NCBI GenBank assembly: GCA_030068525.1
Contig: JASJOS010000003.1
Coordinates: forward strand, 372,001 to 436,000
DNA length: 64,000 nt
Direction of reading: 5' to 3'
From: Xanthocytophaga flava
GTDB taxonomy: Bacteria; Bacteroidota; Bacteroidia; Cytophagales; 172606-1
This document shows, piece by piece, positions 18,375-26,056 of the stretch (within the stretch, counting starts at the first letter, position 1; each line of letters opens with the position of its first letter). A program made the position numbers and the translations under genes. The notes below the pieces were generated by a model. That model saw only the letters and a program-made list of their open reading frames with translations, ran no database searches and was not told where the DNA came from.

Positions 18375-19757
18375 TTATAGTCCATATTTCTCCAGACGAC
18401 GATATAAAGAGGAACGCGTAAGCCCTAATTCCTGAGCAGCTTCTGTAATATTTCCATTATGTTTCTTCAAGGCTTTCCGAATCAGCATTTTTTCCATTTC
18501 ATCTAATGGCATAGCGTCCAATGCACTCTCTTCATCCTGTGGTACTTCATGTCCATTGCTAAAGAAAAAGTCTTCTGGTTGCAGAGCCGATCCCTGAGCC
18601 ATAATCACAGCTCGTTCGATAGCATGTTGCAGTTCCCGCACATTTCCTGGCCAGTGATACTTCTGCATTCGCTTTAGTAATGCAGGACTCAAAGTGTTGA
18701 CAGATCTGTTATATTTCTTGCGATACAATTGAAGATAGTATTCAGCTAGTGGTACCAGATCTTCCTGCCGTTCCCGCAAAGGAGGAAGGTGAATTTCTAT
18801 TGTATTGATACGATATAATAAATCCTGACGGAATGTCTTACTCTTTACCATATCATATACAGGCATATTGGTAGCGGAAATCAAACGAACATCAATGGTT
18901 TTAGGCTTGTTTGAGCCTACTCGTGTCACTGTACGACTTTGTAAAACAGTAAGCAATTTAGCTTGTAGAGGTAGAGACAGGTTTCCAATTTCATCCAAGA
19001 AAATAGACCCTCCTGAAGCAGTTTCAAAACGTCCGGCTCTATCTTCTTTCGCATCCGTAAAAGAGCCTTTTGTATGACCAAATAATTCGCTTTCAAACAA
19101 CGTCTCACTAATCGCACCCAAATCAACCGAAACAAATGGCTCGTCAGTGCGTTTGGACTTCCGATGTAAAGCTCTGGCAATAAGTTCTTTTCCTGTCCCA
19201 TTTTCACCAAGTATCAATACATTGGCGTCCGTTTCAGCAACACGATCAATAGCTTCATATACACGAAGCATAGCCGGACTTTGTCCAATAATATCTGAGG
19301 TATAAGAAGTTTGCGCCTGATTAAGTCCTTTTTGCTTTGCCTTTAATGTAGCAGTTTCTTCACGTGATTGGCGCAACCGCATGGCAGAAATCAATGTAGC
19401 TAGCAGCTTTTCATTTTCCCATGGCTTCAACACAAAATCTGTGGCCCCATCTTTAATAGCCCGAACAGCCATTTCAACATCCCCATAGGCGGTTATAAGC
19501 ACCACCACTGCTGCCGGATCTATTTCTAGTATACGATCTAACCAATAAAACCCTTCTTTTCCACTTCCAATATCTTTGGTAAAATTCATATCCAGCAAAA
19601 TCACATCATACCGATCATTATTGATCAGGTATGGTATACTTTCCGGATTACTTTCAACATCTACATGAAGAAAATGGCGTTTTAAAAAAAGCCGTGCCGC
19701 ACTAAGCACGTCAGTATCATCGTCTACGACTAGTATTTTTCCGGTTTTGGTTTCCAT
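18375..19757 (-). CDS. sigma-54-dependent response regulator (NtrC family)
   Basis: 460 residues in three parts. The receiver domain (about 5-125) has the phospho-acceptor in V-I-L-L-D-M-N-F. The AAA+ activator (about 150-390) has Walker A G-E-N-G-T-G-K-E, a sigma-54 contact loop reading G-S-F-T-D-A, and D-E-I-G-N-L as Walker B. The C-terminal Fis-type helix-turn-helix is G-N-I-T-E-A-A-Q-E-L-G-L-T-R-S-S-L. Activators of this type remodel RpoN polymerase at -24/-12 promoters. The contact loop differs from the canonical GAFTGA at two positions. It precedes its histidine kinase in the same operon. The targets cannot be read from this window, because no good -24/-12 site was found. Confidence 0.93.
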   Translation of the reverse strand: METKTGKILVVDDDTDVLSAARLFLKRHFLHVDVESNPESIPYLINNDRYDVILLDMNFTKDIGSGKEGFYWLDRILEIDPAAVVVLITAYGDVEMAVRAIKDGATDFVLKPWENEKLLATLISAMRLRQSREETATLKAKQKGLNQAQTSYTSDIIGQSPAMLRVYEAIDRVAETDANVLILGENGTGKELIARALHRKSKRTDEPFVSVDLGAISETLFESELFGHTKGSFTDAKEDRAGRFETASGGSIFLDEIGNLSLPLQAKLLTVLQSRTVTRVGSNKPKTIDVRLISATNMPVYDMVKSKTFRQDLLYRINTIEIHLPPLRERQEDLVPLAEYYLQLYRKKYNRSVNTLSPALLKRMQKYHWPGNVRELQHAIERAVIMAQGSALQPEDFFFSNGHEVPQDEESALDAMPLDEMEKMLIRKALKKHNGNITEAAQELGLTRSSLYRRLEKYGL

Positions 19758-19891
19758 GTACGAAAGTTAATTTTTTTACCGATAAGATTACAATAGGTAA
19801 GGAAAAGTTGCACGAATGTGCGTATAAACGGAAAAAAAAGTGGATAAAAGTATAAAATCTCTTTTGGTCTTATCGATAATCTTGCCTTCTT

Positions 19892-19923
19892 CTTTGGGAA
19901 AACATAATTAATTAAATACTTTG
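19892..19923 (+). promoter_or_regulatory. candidate Bacteroidota promoter for the GH3 gene
   Basis: A TTTG at 19892-19895 and TACTTTG at 19917-19923 are separated by 21 bases. This is the spacing of the Bacteroidota -33/-7 pair, though the -7 element is one base short of TAnnTTTG. It leaves a leader of about 50 bases before the ATG at 19981. Confidence 0.4.
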
Positions 19924-19980
19924 TTTCGCGTCTGATGACCAACTATCACCCGATTGATAACCCCTTACATCCGAATTAAA

Positions 19981-22263
19981 ATGAGAAAACATTTAATCTC
20001 TATTTTGTTTTTTGTTTGTCTAAGCAATTTATTTTGCATTGCACAAACTGTTGCCCCTTATAAAAATCCCAAATTCCCGATAGAACAACGAATAAAGGAT
20101 CTACTCTCAAAGATGACCCTGGAAGAAAAAGTTGGTCAGCTTAATCAGGTAAATGGTGGTGTAATGACAGGGCCCGCAGCTGAAGGTGATCCAGGAGCAA
20201 AAGCTAAACTGGATATGTCACGTAAAGGAATGGTAGGCTCCTTTTTAAATGTAACAGGAGCCAAAGAAACACGTGCAGTTCAGGAAATAGCTGTAAAAGA
20301 AAGTCGGCTAGGTATCCCCCTGTTGTTTGCCTTTGATGTAATCCACGGTTATAAAACCATTTTTCCAATTCCGTTAGCAGAAACCTGTAGTTGGGATCTG
20401 GCTCTGATGGAGAAGTCTGCATCTATGGCTGCAGCGGAAGCATCTTCAGCAGGTTTGCACTGGACTTTTGCACCCATGGTAGATATTGCACGCGATCCTC
20501 GCTGGGGACGGGTAATGGAAGGCGCAGGCGAAGACACCTATATGGGAAGCAAAGCCTCTTATGCGCGTGTAAAAGGATTTCAGGGAGATTTGACAGATGT
20601 GTATCACGTAATGGCCTGTATGAAACACTTTGCAGCTTACGGATTGGCAGAAGGTGGCCGCGAATACAATACAGTTGATTTATCCCGGTATGCACTGCAG
20701 GACATCTATCTTCCTCCTTTTAAAGCTGGAGTTGATGCAGGTGCTGCCACGGTTATGAACTCTTTTAATATAGTAGATGGTATCCCTGCCAGTGGAAATA
20801 AATATCTGGTTACAGATGTATTAAAAAATCAATGGAAGTTTAAAGGATTTGTTGTGTCGGACTGGGCTTCATTTGGCGAGATGATTACTCATGGGTATGC
20901 AGCAGATAGCAAAGATGCAGCATTGAAAGCATTCAATGCTGGCTCTGATATGGACATGGAATCAAGAGTTGTGATCGAAAATATGGTTCAGCTAGTAAAA
21001 GAAGGCAAAGTCACCCAAGCTCGTCTGGACGATGCAGTGAGTCGAATCCTATACTATAAATTTAAACTTGGTCTATTTGAAGATCCTTATAAATTCAGTG
21101 ATGAACGTCGGGAATCTGTTACACTGCTAAACGACAAATTTGTTCAGGCAGCACGCGAGGCATCACAAAGATCTATGATCTTATTGAAAAATGATAATAA
21201 TACTCTTCCGTTATCAAAAACCACGAAAAACATTGCAGTCATTGGGCAATTAGCTGATAGCCAGGCAGACGCATTGGATTTCTGGATTGCCAAAGGCGAG
21301 CCTAAAGATGTAGTTACGATTCTACAGGGAATAAAAAATAAAGTTCCTCAAAGCAATGTTTCCTTTGCAAAAGGATATACGATTACTACGGATGGTAGTG
21401 ATGCTTTATATAATTCAACAGAGGCAACAATCGCAGAAGCAGTAAATACAGCAAAATCAGCTGATGTGGTTATTGCCGTTGTAGGACTATCTGGTAAAGT
21501 TGCCGGAGAGGCTCGTGCACTTACCAATATTGAGATCCCTGCAGAACAAATGAAAATGCTACAGGCTGTGAAGGCAACAGGTAAACCTGTCATTGTAGTG
21601 GTGAGTACTGGCAGACCTATGGTTATTCCCTGGTTGTCTCAAAATGTGCCTGCTATCTTATATGCCTGGATGCCATGCACTCAGGGAGGAAATGCGGCTG
21701 CCGATATATTGTTTGGGGACTATAATCCTTCTGCTAAGACGACCATGTCTTTCCCTTACACAACAGGCCAAATTCCTGTTTATTACAACCAGAAAAGCAC
21801 AGGCAGACCTTACCAGGATGAACCTAACTCACCAGGTAACTTCTGGGTTTCCCGTTATCGGGACGCACCCAATGGCCCATTGTATCCATTCGGATATGGA
21901 TTGAGCTATACTACCTTTGACTATTCAGCTCCTACACTCAACAAAGTGGAATTAAATCGCGGAGAAAATCTGGTAGTAAAAGTAACCATAAAGAATACAG
22001 GAAAATATGATGGGGAAGAGATTGCGCAGCTTTATATACGAGATATGGTAGCTTCTCTGGTACGTCCGGTAAAAGAGCTCAAGGGATTTCAGAAAATCAT
22101 GTTAAAAACAGGAGAAAGCAAAGAAGTAACTTTTACATTGACCAATTCAGATCTGTCTTTTTATGATGGGGAAGGAAAATCACATTTGGAGCCTGGTACT
22201 TTCAAAGTATTTATTGGTGGGAATTCGCGGGATGTGAAAGAAGTTTCATTTTCTTTAAAATAA
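19981..22263 (+). CDS. bglX: periplasmic beta-glucosidase, glycoside hydrolase family 3
   Basis: 760 residues from MRKHLISILFFVCLSNLFCIAQ, a clear signal peptide. The frame continues upstream to a TTG at 19954, which would spoil the signal peptide, so the ATG is chosen. The GH3 N-terminal barrel has K-M-T-L-E-E-K-V-G-Q-L and the catalytic-site segment F-V-V-S-D-W (nucleophile D294). The alpha/beta sandwich (about 390-600) has V-V-G-L-S-G-K-V-A-G-E-A, and a C-terminal Fn3-like domain (about 660-755) ends the protein. Enzymes of this class release glucose or xylose from the non-reducing end of beta-linked oligosaccharides. It is the only gene in its unit and precedes a long gene-free region. 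Confidence 0.94.
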   Translation: MRKHLISILFFVCLSNLFCIAQTVAPYKNPKFPIEQRIKDLLSKMTLEEKVGQLNQVNGGVMTGPAAEGDPGAKAKLDMSRKGMVGSFLNVTGAKETRAVQEIAVKESRLGIPLLFAFDVIHGYKTIFPIPLAETCSWDLALMEKSASMAAAEASSAGLHWTFAPMVDIARDPRWGRVMEGAGEDTYMGSKASYARVKGFQGDLTDVYHVMACMKHFAAYGLAEGGREYNTVDLSRYALQDIYLPPFKAGVDAGAATVMNSFNIVDGIPASGNKYLVTDVLKNQWKFKGFVVSDWASFGEMITHGYAADSKDAALKAFNAGSDMDMESRVVIENMVQLVKEGKVTQARLDDAVSRILYYKFKLGLFEDPYKFSDERRESVTLLNDKFVQAAREASQRSMILLKNDNNTLPLSKTTKNIAVIGQLADSQADALDFWIAKGEPKDVVTILQGIKNKVPQSNVSFAKGYTITTDGSDALYNSTEATIAEAVNTAKSADVVIAVVGLSGKVAGEARALTNIEIPAEQMKMLQAVKATGKPVIVVVSTGRPMVIPWLSQNVPAILYAWMPCTQGGNAAADILFGDYNPSAKTTMSFPYTTGQIPVYYNQKSTGRPYQDEPNSPGNFWVSRYRDAPNGPLYPFGYGLSYTTFDYSAPTLNKVELNRGENLVVKVTIKNTGKYDGEEIAQLYIRDMVASLVRPVKELKGFQKIMLKTGESKEVTFTLTNSDLSFYDGEGKSHLEPGTFKVFIGGNSRDVKEVSFSLK

Positions 22264-22753
22264 GGATGCCTTTCTAAAAGCATTTTATCTTACTCGTTCA
22301 TGAGGAAATCCTATACTGCTTTTACTTCAAAATCCTCATTTATGAAATGTTCATCTGACAATTCGCAATTTTTATCTAATGTTTTTAAAGGTTTATCTAA
22401 AATTTTTGTACTGTTATATTATACATGCTATTTTAGCATCGTAAGAAATACAGATAGTAATTCTAACACAGAATATTATCTTGTTTTTCTTTCCATAGCT
22501 GGTTGAAGGATCTTGGGGGTAAGACTGGTGTAAGGCACCGTCTTCCCCAGGTATCTTATCTCAAGCTTTTCCTCCCTCCTCTTTTATACCCAACTCTATT
22601 CCATTGTAACCAATATTTTCATTTCTTTTAGAACTGTTAAGCCCTATTTTATTAACTTTTCTGCGTTCTCTATCTTTTCCTACTGGCGTTAAATAAAAAA
22701 TTAAGACTCCGCAGAAATGTAACTCTGATCGTATAGTATGCCTTTTGAGCCGA
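22264..22753. other. start of a 1.8-kb gene-free region
   Basis: Short frames here (for example 22300-22506 plus and 22561-22836 minus) show no family features and have odd composition, so I do not call them. A bulged hairpin lies at 22509-22555, built from TTGGGG...AAGAC..GGTG against CACC.GTCTT.CCCCAG. It has no T-tract and may be the 3' structure of the GH3 transcript or an independent RNA. One divergent unit of the 28-bp repeat (GATCAGAGTT on the minus strand) is visible at 22705-22732. Confidence 0.45.
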
Positions 22754-23100
22754 TTGGTTGTCTGCACATAGTTCACGGCAAGGTTGTTGTTTGGCTGCAT
22801 ATGGATTGCCCCTATATTAATCAGCATTTTGATCACAACTCACGGCAAGTTGCGTTTTAACTGGAACTTCGATCACTCTTTCTCTTGTGCATTATTTACA
22901 GCACGTTGCGTTTTAACTAGAACTCCGATCACTTTTTATTTTAACTGGAGTACCAATTGTTTTTATTTTTAACCTCAACTCTAGTTACACACAAACTCAA
23001 CCTGTATGCAGGTAATTTTGAAAAACAACCTATATACAAATTATTTTCAAATCTAACCTGTATGCCAGTTGTTTGTTGTGTTGATCTGTTTGCAGGTTGA
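22754..23100 (-). repeat. 28-bp-period degenerate tandem repeat array, locus 1 (about 12 units)
   Basis: Read on the minus strand, successive 28-base units are in register: 23073-23100, 23045-23072, 23017-23044, 22989-23016, 22961-22988, 22933-22960, 22905-22932, 22877-22904, 22849-22876, 22821-22848, 22793-22820, then an 11-base insertion and 22754-22781. The best conserved units begin GTGATCGGAGTTC (22905-22932) and GTGATCGAAGTTC (22849-22876), both continuing through AGTTAAAACGCAAC. Interleaved units read TTGCCGTGAGTTGTG or similar. The three highest-coordinate units share AACCTGTATGC on the plus strand. 28 is not a multiple of 3 and units contain stops, so the array is not coding. It is related to the loci at 37.3, 50.4 and 60.0 kb. 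Confidence 0.85.
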
Positions 23101-23279
23101 TGGCTCATGTGTGATCTTGTTAACTAGACTTCGGGTTAGTGTTTATTGGCGACTTGTTTGAAGGTTGTGTGCTGTCTTTAATCTCGGATGTTACGGATTT
23201 TTATGTGTCTATCTGTTTCATTCGCCTACTTCTTACTTTCAGCAGACTTTTACTTAATTCCCAACTCCTCCTTCTTTCC

Positions 23280-23560
23280 TCTCTCTGTGCTTTTACTCTC
23301 TCTGTCCTCCTGAAAGGACCTCATGCCAAGGCTGGTGCCCTCTGGATTCTGAGCGAAAAAATATTCTCCAATCGGAAAAGCCGCCGGTCTTGTCACGGGT
23401 TCCTTTCAGGAGGACAGGAAGGGAGGTGTTCCTTTCAAGGGGACAAAAGGTGTGTGCTCAGGAGAATGGCAAGGCGGCTTTCAGGAAGGTGTGTTCCGTT
23501 TCAAAAAGACAGGATGGGGCGTTTATATAGAGAGAGGGCGTAATTCAGACAATAGAATCG
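23280..23560. repeat. GC-richer, purine-rich repetitive segment with 16-bp inverted repeat
   Basis: This stretch is visibly richer in G+C than the surroundings. It repeats words such as TTTCAGGAGGACAGGAAGG, TTTCAAGGGGACAAAAGG and TTTCAGGAAGGTGTG on the plus strand. TGTCCTCCTGAAAGGA at 23303-23318 is exactly inverted at 23401-23416. Overlapping frames (23139-23543 and 23452-23646) are open but read as low-complexity Gly/Arg-rich peptide with no recognisable family. It could be a remnant of a mobile or repetitive element or a structured RNA. Confidence 0.5.
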
Positions 23561-23660
23561 TCCAAAGCAAAGCTATCCGATATGGTTGGTTTATCCTTAA
23601 AATCAGAAGGATGAGGCATGGGATAATAAGTGTTGGTTACGCATAAAAAATGTACTTTTC

Positions 23661-23694
23661 TTTGGTTCACTAGCAAGCCAAAGAATGAACCAAA
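23661..23694. repeat. diverged partner of the 58-bp palindrome
   Basis: TTTGGTTCA (23661-23669) is inverted as TGAACCAAA (23686-23694) around a 16-base loop that begins CTAGC. The left half, TTTGGTTCACTAGC, matches the left arm of the perfect palindrome at 23806-23863 (TTTGGTTCATTAGC) with one difference. The two appear to be copies of one element, one decayed. Confidence 0.6.
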
Positions 23695-23805
23695 CAATTT
23701 TGCACTTTTATTATCTAAAATAATCTAAGTTTCTATGTATAAATCTATCTTTTAGCATATTATACCTTAATTGACTATCCTGATCTTGCATAAATTCCAG
23801 AACAC

Positions 23806-23863
23806 ATCCTTTGGTTCATTAGCTCACCCTTATATATAAGGGTGAGCTAATGAACCAAAGGAT
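23806..23863. repeat. 58-bp perfect palindrome without spacer
   Basis: The two 29-bp arms, starting ATCCTTTGGTTCATTAGC and meeting at CCCTTATA/TATAAGGG, are exact reverse complements centred between 23834 and 23835. It lies in the gene-free region about 110 bp before a terminator. As RNA it would fold to a long near-loopless hairpin; as DNA it could extrude a cruciform. It is not followed by a T-tract, so it is not an ordinary terminator. Confidence 0.85.
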
Positions 23864-23976
23864 TTCTAAGGTAATTTTACAAGGTAAGAGAATGGCCCTT
23901 TTTGTCTGAGAGTAAAAAATAAAATAATCATGCACACATTAACGACAAGGAAGAATAGACAGAGTTATTTCAAAAC

Positions 23977-24014
23977 AACAAAGCCTATGCTTTTGAGAAA
24001 GCATAGGCTTTGTT
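23977..24014 (-). terminator. terminator after the M28 peptidase gene
   Basis: A perfect 17-bp stem (AACAAAGCCTATGCTTT with its complement, loop TGAG) lies beyond the stop codon on the minus strand. TGTTTTG follows. It closes off the gene-free region from the peptidase transcript. Confidence 0.85.
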
Positions 24015-24081
24015 AACTGATACTAAGATAATCCCACATCTACATTTTGGAATGATTCAAACTTGACCTAAAAATCAAGAC

Positions 24082-25668
24082 CTATTTTTTATTGCTATCT
24101 ACTTTGATGCGTTCTTCCCGATTCGCAACCTCCCATGCGGTATGAAAAACAAGTCTGGCAATCTTTTCTATCTTGGCAAAATTGATTTTCTCAATATCAT
24201 CTGTTGGCCTGTGGTAATCCTCATGAGTACCATTGAAATAAAAAATTACAGGAACTTTGTATCTGGCAAAGTTATAGTGATCCGAACGATAGTAGAACCG
24301 ATTAGGATCAGAAGGGTCATTGTATTTATAATCAAGAGCAAGTTTGCTGTATTTTTGATTCATCTCTTCACTTATAGCATGAAGTTTACTTGAAAGTTTA
24401 TCAGAACCAATCAGATACACATAGTCAGGGTTACCAGTATGTGCTTCATCAATGCGCCCAATCATGTCTATATTTAAATCGCAGACTGTATTTTGCAAAG
24501 GAAGTGCAGCATGGTCTGTATAGTATTCAGAACCTAGTAATCCTTTTTCTTCCCCGGCAACTGTCATAAACAACATGGAGCGGCGAGGTCCATTTCCATT
24601 ACGTTTAGCCTCTGCAAAAGCCTGAGCTATCTCCAGCACTGCCACAGTACCACTACCATCATCATCTGCGCCATTGTGAATCTCACCATTAATAACCCCT
24701 ACATGATCATAATGAGCTGTAACAACAACGATTTCGTCTTTCTTATCTGTCCCTTCTACCAAACCCAATACATTCTCTGACTGAACAATCTGCTCTTTAT
24801 TTTCAAATTTCATGGCAACGTTAGCAATAGCGAACGACTTAGAGGTTTTCTTTCTGGCTATCTTGCGTTGCCACTTTGCCAATGCTTTCTCAGAAACTCC
24901 CAATATCTCTACTCCCATCTCTCTGGATACAAATATAGTTCCGTCACCTTGTGTAGGAGTTTCCTTATATTTCAGAATTAAACGGGGATTGGTCAGATAA
25001 CCTCTGTAGTTCGCAATGAAGGTACCTACCTTCATTTCATCAGGTTGTATTATCAGTACATATGCAGCACCTTTCTGTCTTGCCAGCGTTACTTTCTTTC
25101 TCCAGTCACTAGCCCACTCTGATGGCTTATCGCTATCAGTCACTAAGCTCTTTCCCTTTTTACTCTTAGGTTCACCACTCAAAATCAGAACCGCTTTATT
25201 TGTGACATCGATATTCTTGTAATCCGAATATTTCTCAGATTCAATACCATAGCCACCAAAAACTACTTCTACATTTTTTTCCTGTGGAATAGATAATGAT
25301 CCAAGTAAGTAGAAATCTTTTAAAAACTCTCTTCTCTTAGTGCCTGTTTCTATATATACCTCACCCCAACTTTTTCTTACCAGATCAAAATGCTGAAAAT
25401 AGCTATCTTCACCATCATGCTTCATTACTGGTTTCAAATGGTCATTAAAAAATTGCTCAGCGATATAATCTGCTGCCATCTTTTGACCAGGCTCTCCAGT
25501 TTCACGACCCTGAAGACTATCAGAAGCCAGAATTTTCAGGTGTTTAGCCAGATCAGTAGCTGTAATGGTATTCGCATATTCTACTGATTTATCTGTACTA
25601 TTTTTTTGAGCAGCAACTGGCTTCATGATACTCATAAAGAAAGTTGTCAGAATAATAATTTTCTTCAT
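24082..25668 (-). CDS. exported M28 family zinc aminopeptidase with PA domain
   Basis: 528 residues starting with a signal peptide (KKIIILTTFFMSIMKPVAAQ). A protease-associated insert occupies about residues 120-270. The M28 catalytic core follows with V-T-A-H-Y-D-H-V-G, N-G-A-D-D-D-G-S-G, A-G-E-E-K-G-L-L-G-S, D-M-I-G-R and a late S-D-H-Y-N-F. These supply the His, bridging Asp, catalytic Glu, Glu, Asp and His ligands of a two-zinc aminopeptidase. It probably trims peptides in the periplasm or outside the cell. It is monocistronic, divergent from gcvP across a 388-base region and ended by its own stem-loop. Confidence 0.93.
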   Translation of the reverse strand: MKKIIILTTFFMSIMKPVAAQKNSTDKSVEYANTITATDLAKHLKILASDSLQGRETGEPGQKMAADYIAEQFFNDHLKPVMKHDGEDSYFQHFDLVRKSWGEVYIETGTKRREFLKDFYLLGSLSIPQEKNVEVVFGGYGIESEKYSDYKNIDVTNKAVLILSGEPKSKKGKSLVTDSDKPSEWASDWRKKVTLARQKGAAYVLIIQPDEMKVGTFIANYRGYLTNPRLILKYKETPTQGDGTIFVSREMGVEILGVSEKALAKWQRKIARKKTSKSFAIANVAMKFENKEQIVQSENVLGLVEGTDKKDEIVVVTAHYDHVGVINGEIHNGADDDGSGTVAVLEIAQAFAEAKRNGNGPRRSMLFMTVAGEEKGLLGSEYYTDHAALPLQNTVCDLNIDMIGRIDEAHTGNPDYVYLIGSDKLSSKLHAISEEMNQKYSKLALDYKYNDPSDPNRFYYRSDHYNFARYKVPVIFYFNGTHEDYHRPTDDIEKINFAKIEKIARLVFHTAWEVANREERIKVDSNKK

Positions 25669-26056
25669 CTGTTACTGTTGAGTGATAAATAGTCAATTAC
25701 CAAAATCTTAAAATCAGAAATGCAAGTTCTGTTTAAATTGACGGATTTCAAAGTTTTTCTATTTGTGGAGTTTATCATTCTTTAAAACTATCACTTCTTC
25801 TACATATATAGTATTAATGGTAGAATGGCTGTAATCACAGTTCACAATGGTATTTTATAAATACATTTTACAACTTTCTCAATAGACTTGTAAAAACATA
25901 ACTTCTTGAACCCTTCCGCATTAGGAAACTGTTATATGTATAATTATTTTCTATGTATCTTTGCGCCACAAATCGCTCATCCTTATTTTATATAAAGCAG
26001 TTCTTCAAAAAAACACAAAACGGCAAGTAGTATATTTAACTTCCCATCAACATTCC
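25669..26056. other. divergent promoter region between the M28 peptidase gene and gcvP
   Basis: 388 bases with no gene. The gcvP promoter element lies at 25956-25963. A reading frame open from TTG 25961 into gcvP encodes 32 residues unlike any GcvP N-terminus and begins inside the promoter, so it is leader, about 90 bases long. No glycine-riboswitch-like structure was recognised in the leader. Confidence 0.6.
25956..25963 (+). promoter_or_regulatory. Bacteroidota -7 promoter element for gcvP
   Basis: TATCTTTG followed by C is an exact TAnnTTTG match. It sits 93 bp before the chosen ATG and decides against the longer TTG-started frame. The -33 box is not obvious. Confidence 0.65.

Noticed and set aside
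22300..22836. Small genes at 22300-22506 (+) and 22561-22836 (-)
   Set aside because: No family features, no promoter and unlikely composition; the second runs into the 28-bp repeats.
23139..23646. Protein-coding genes in the frames 23139-23543 and 23452-23646
   Set aside because: Both are open because of the purine-rich repeats. The peptides are low-complexity, overlap each other and have no signal or family motif.
23806..23863. Ordinary intrinsic terminator
   Set aside because: Perfect symmetry with no loop and no T-tract on either side, and a real terminator for the M28 gene lies at 23977-24014.
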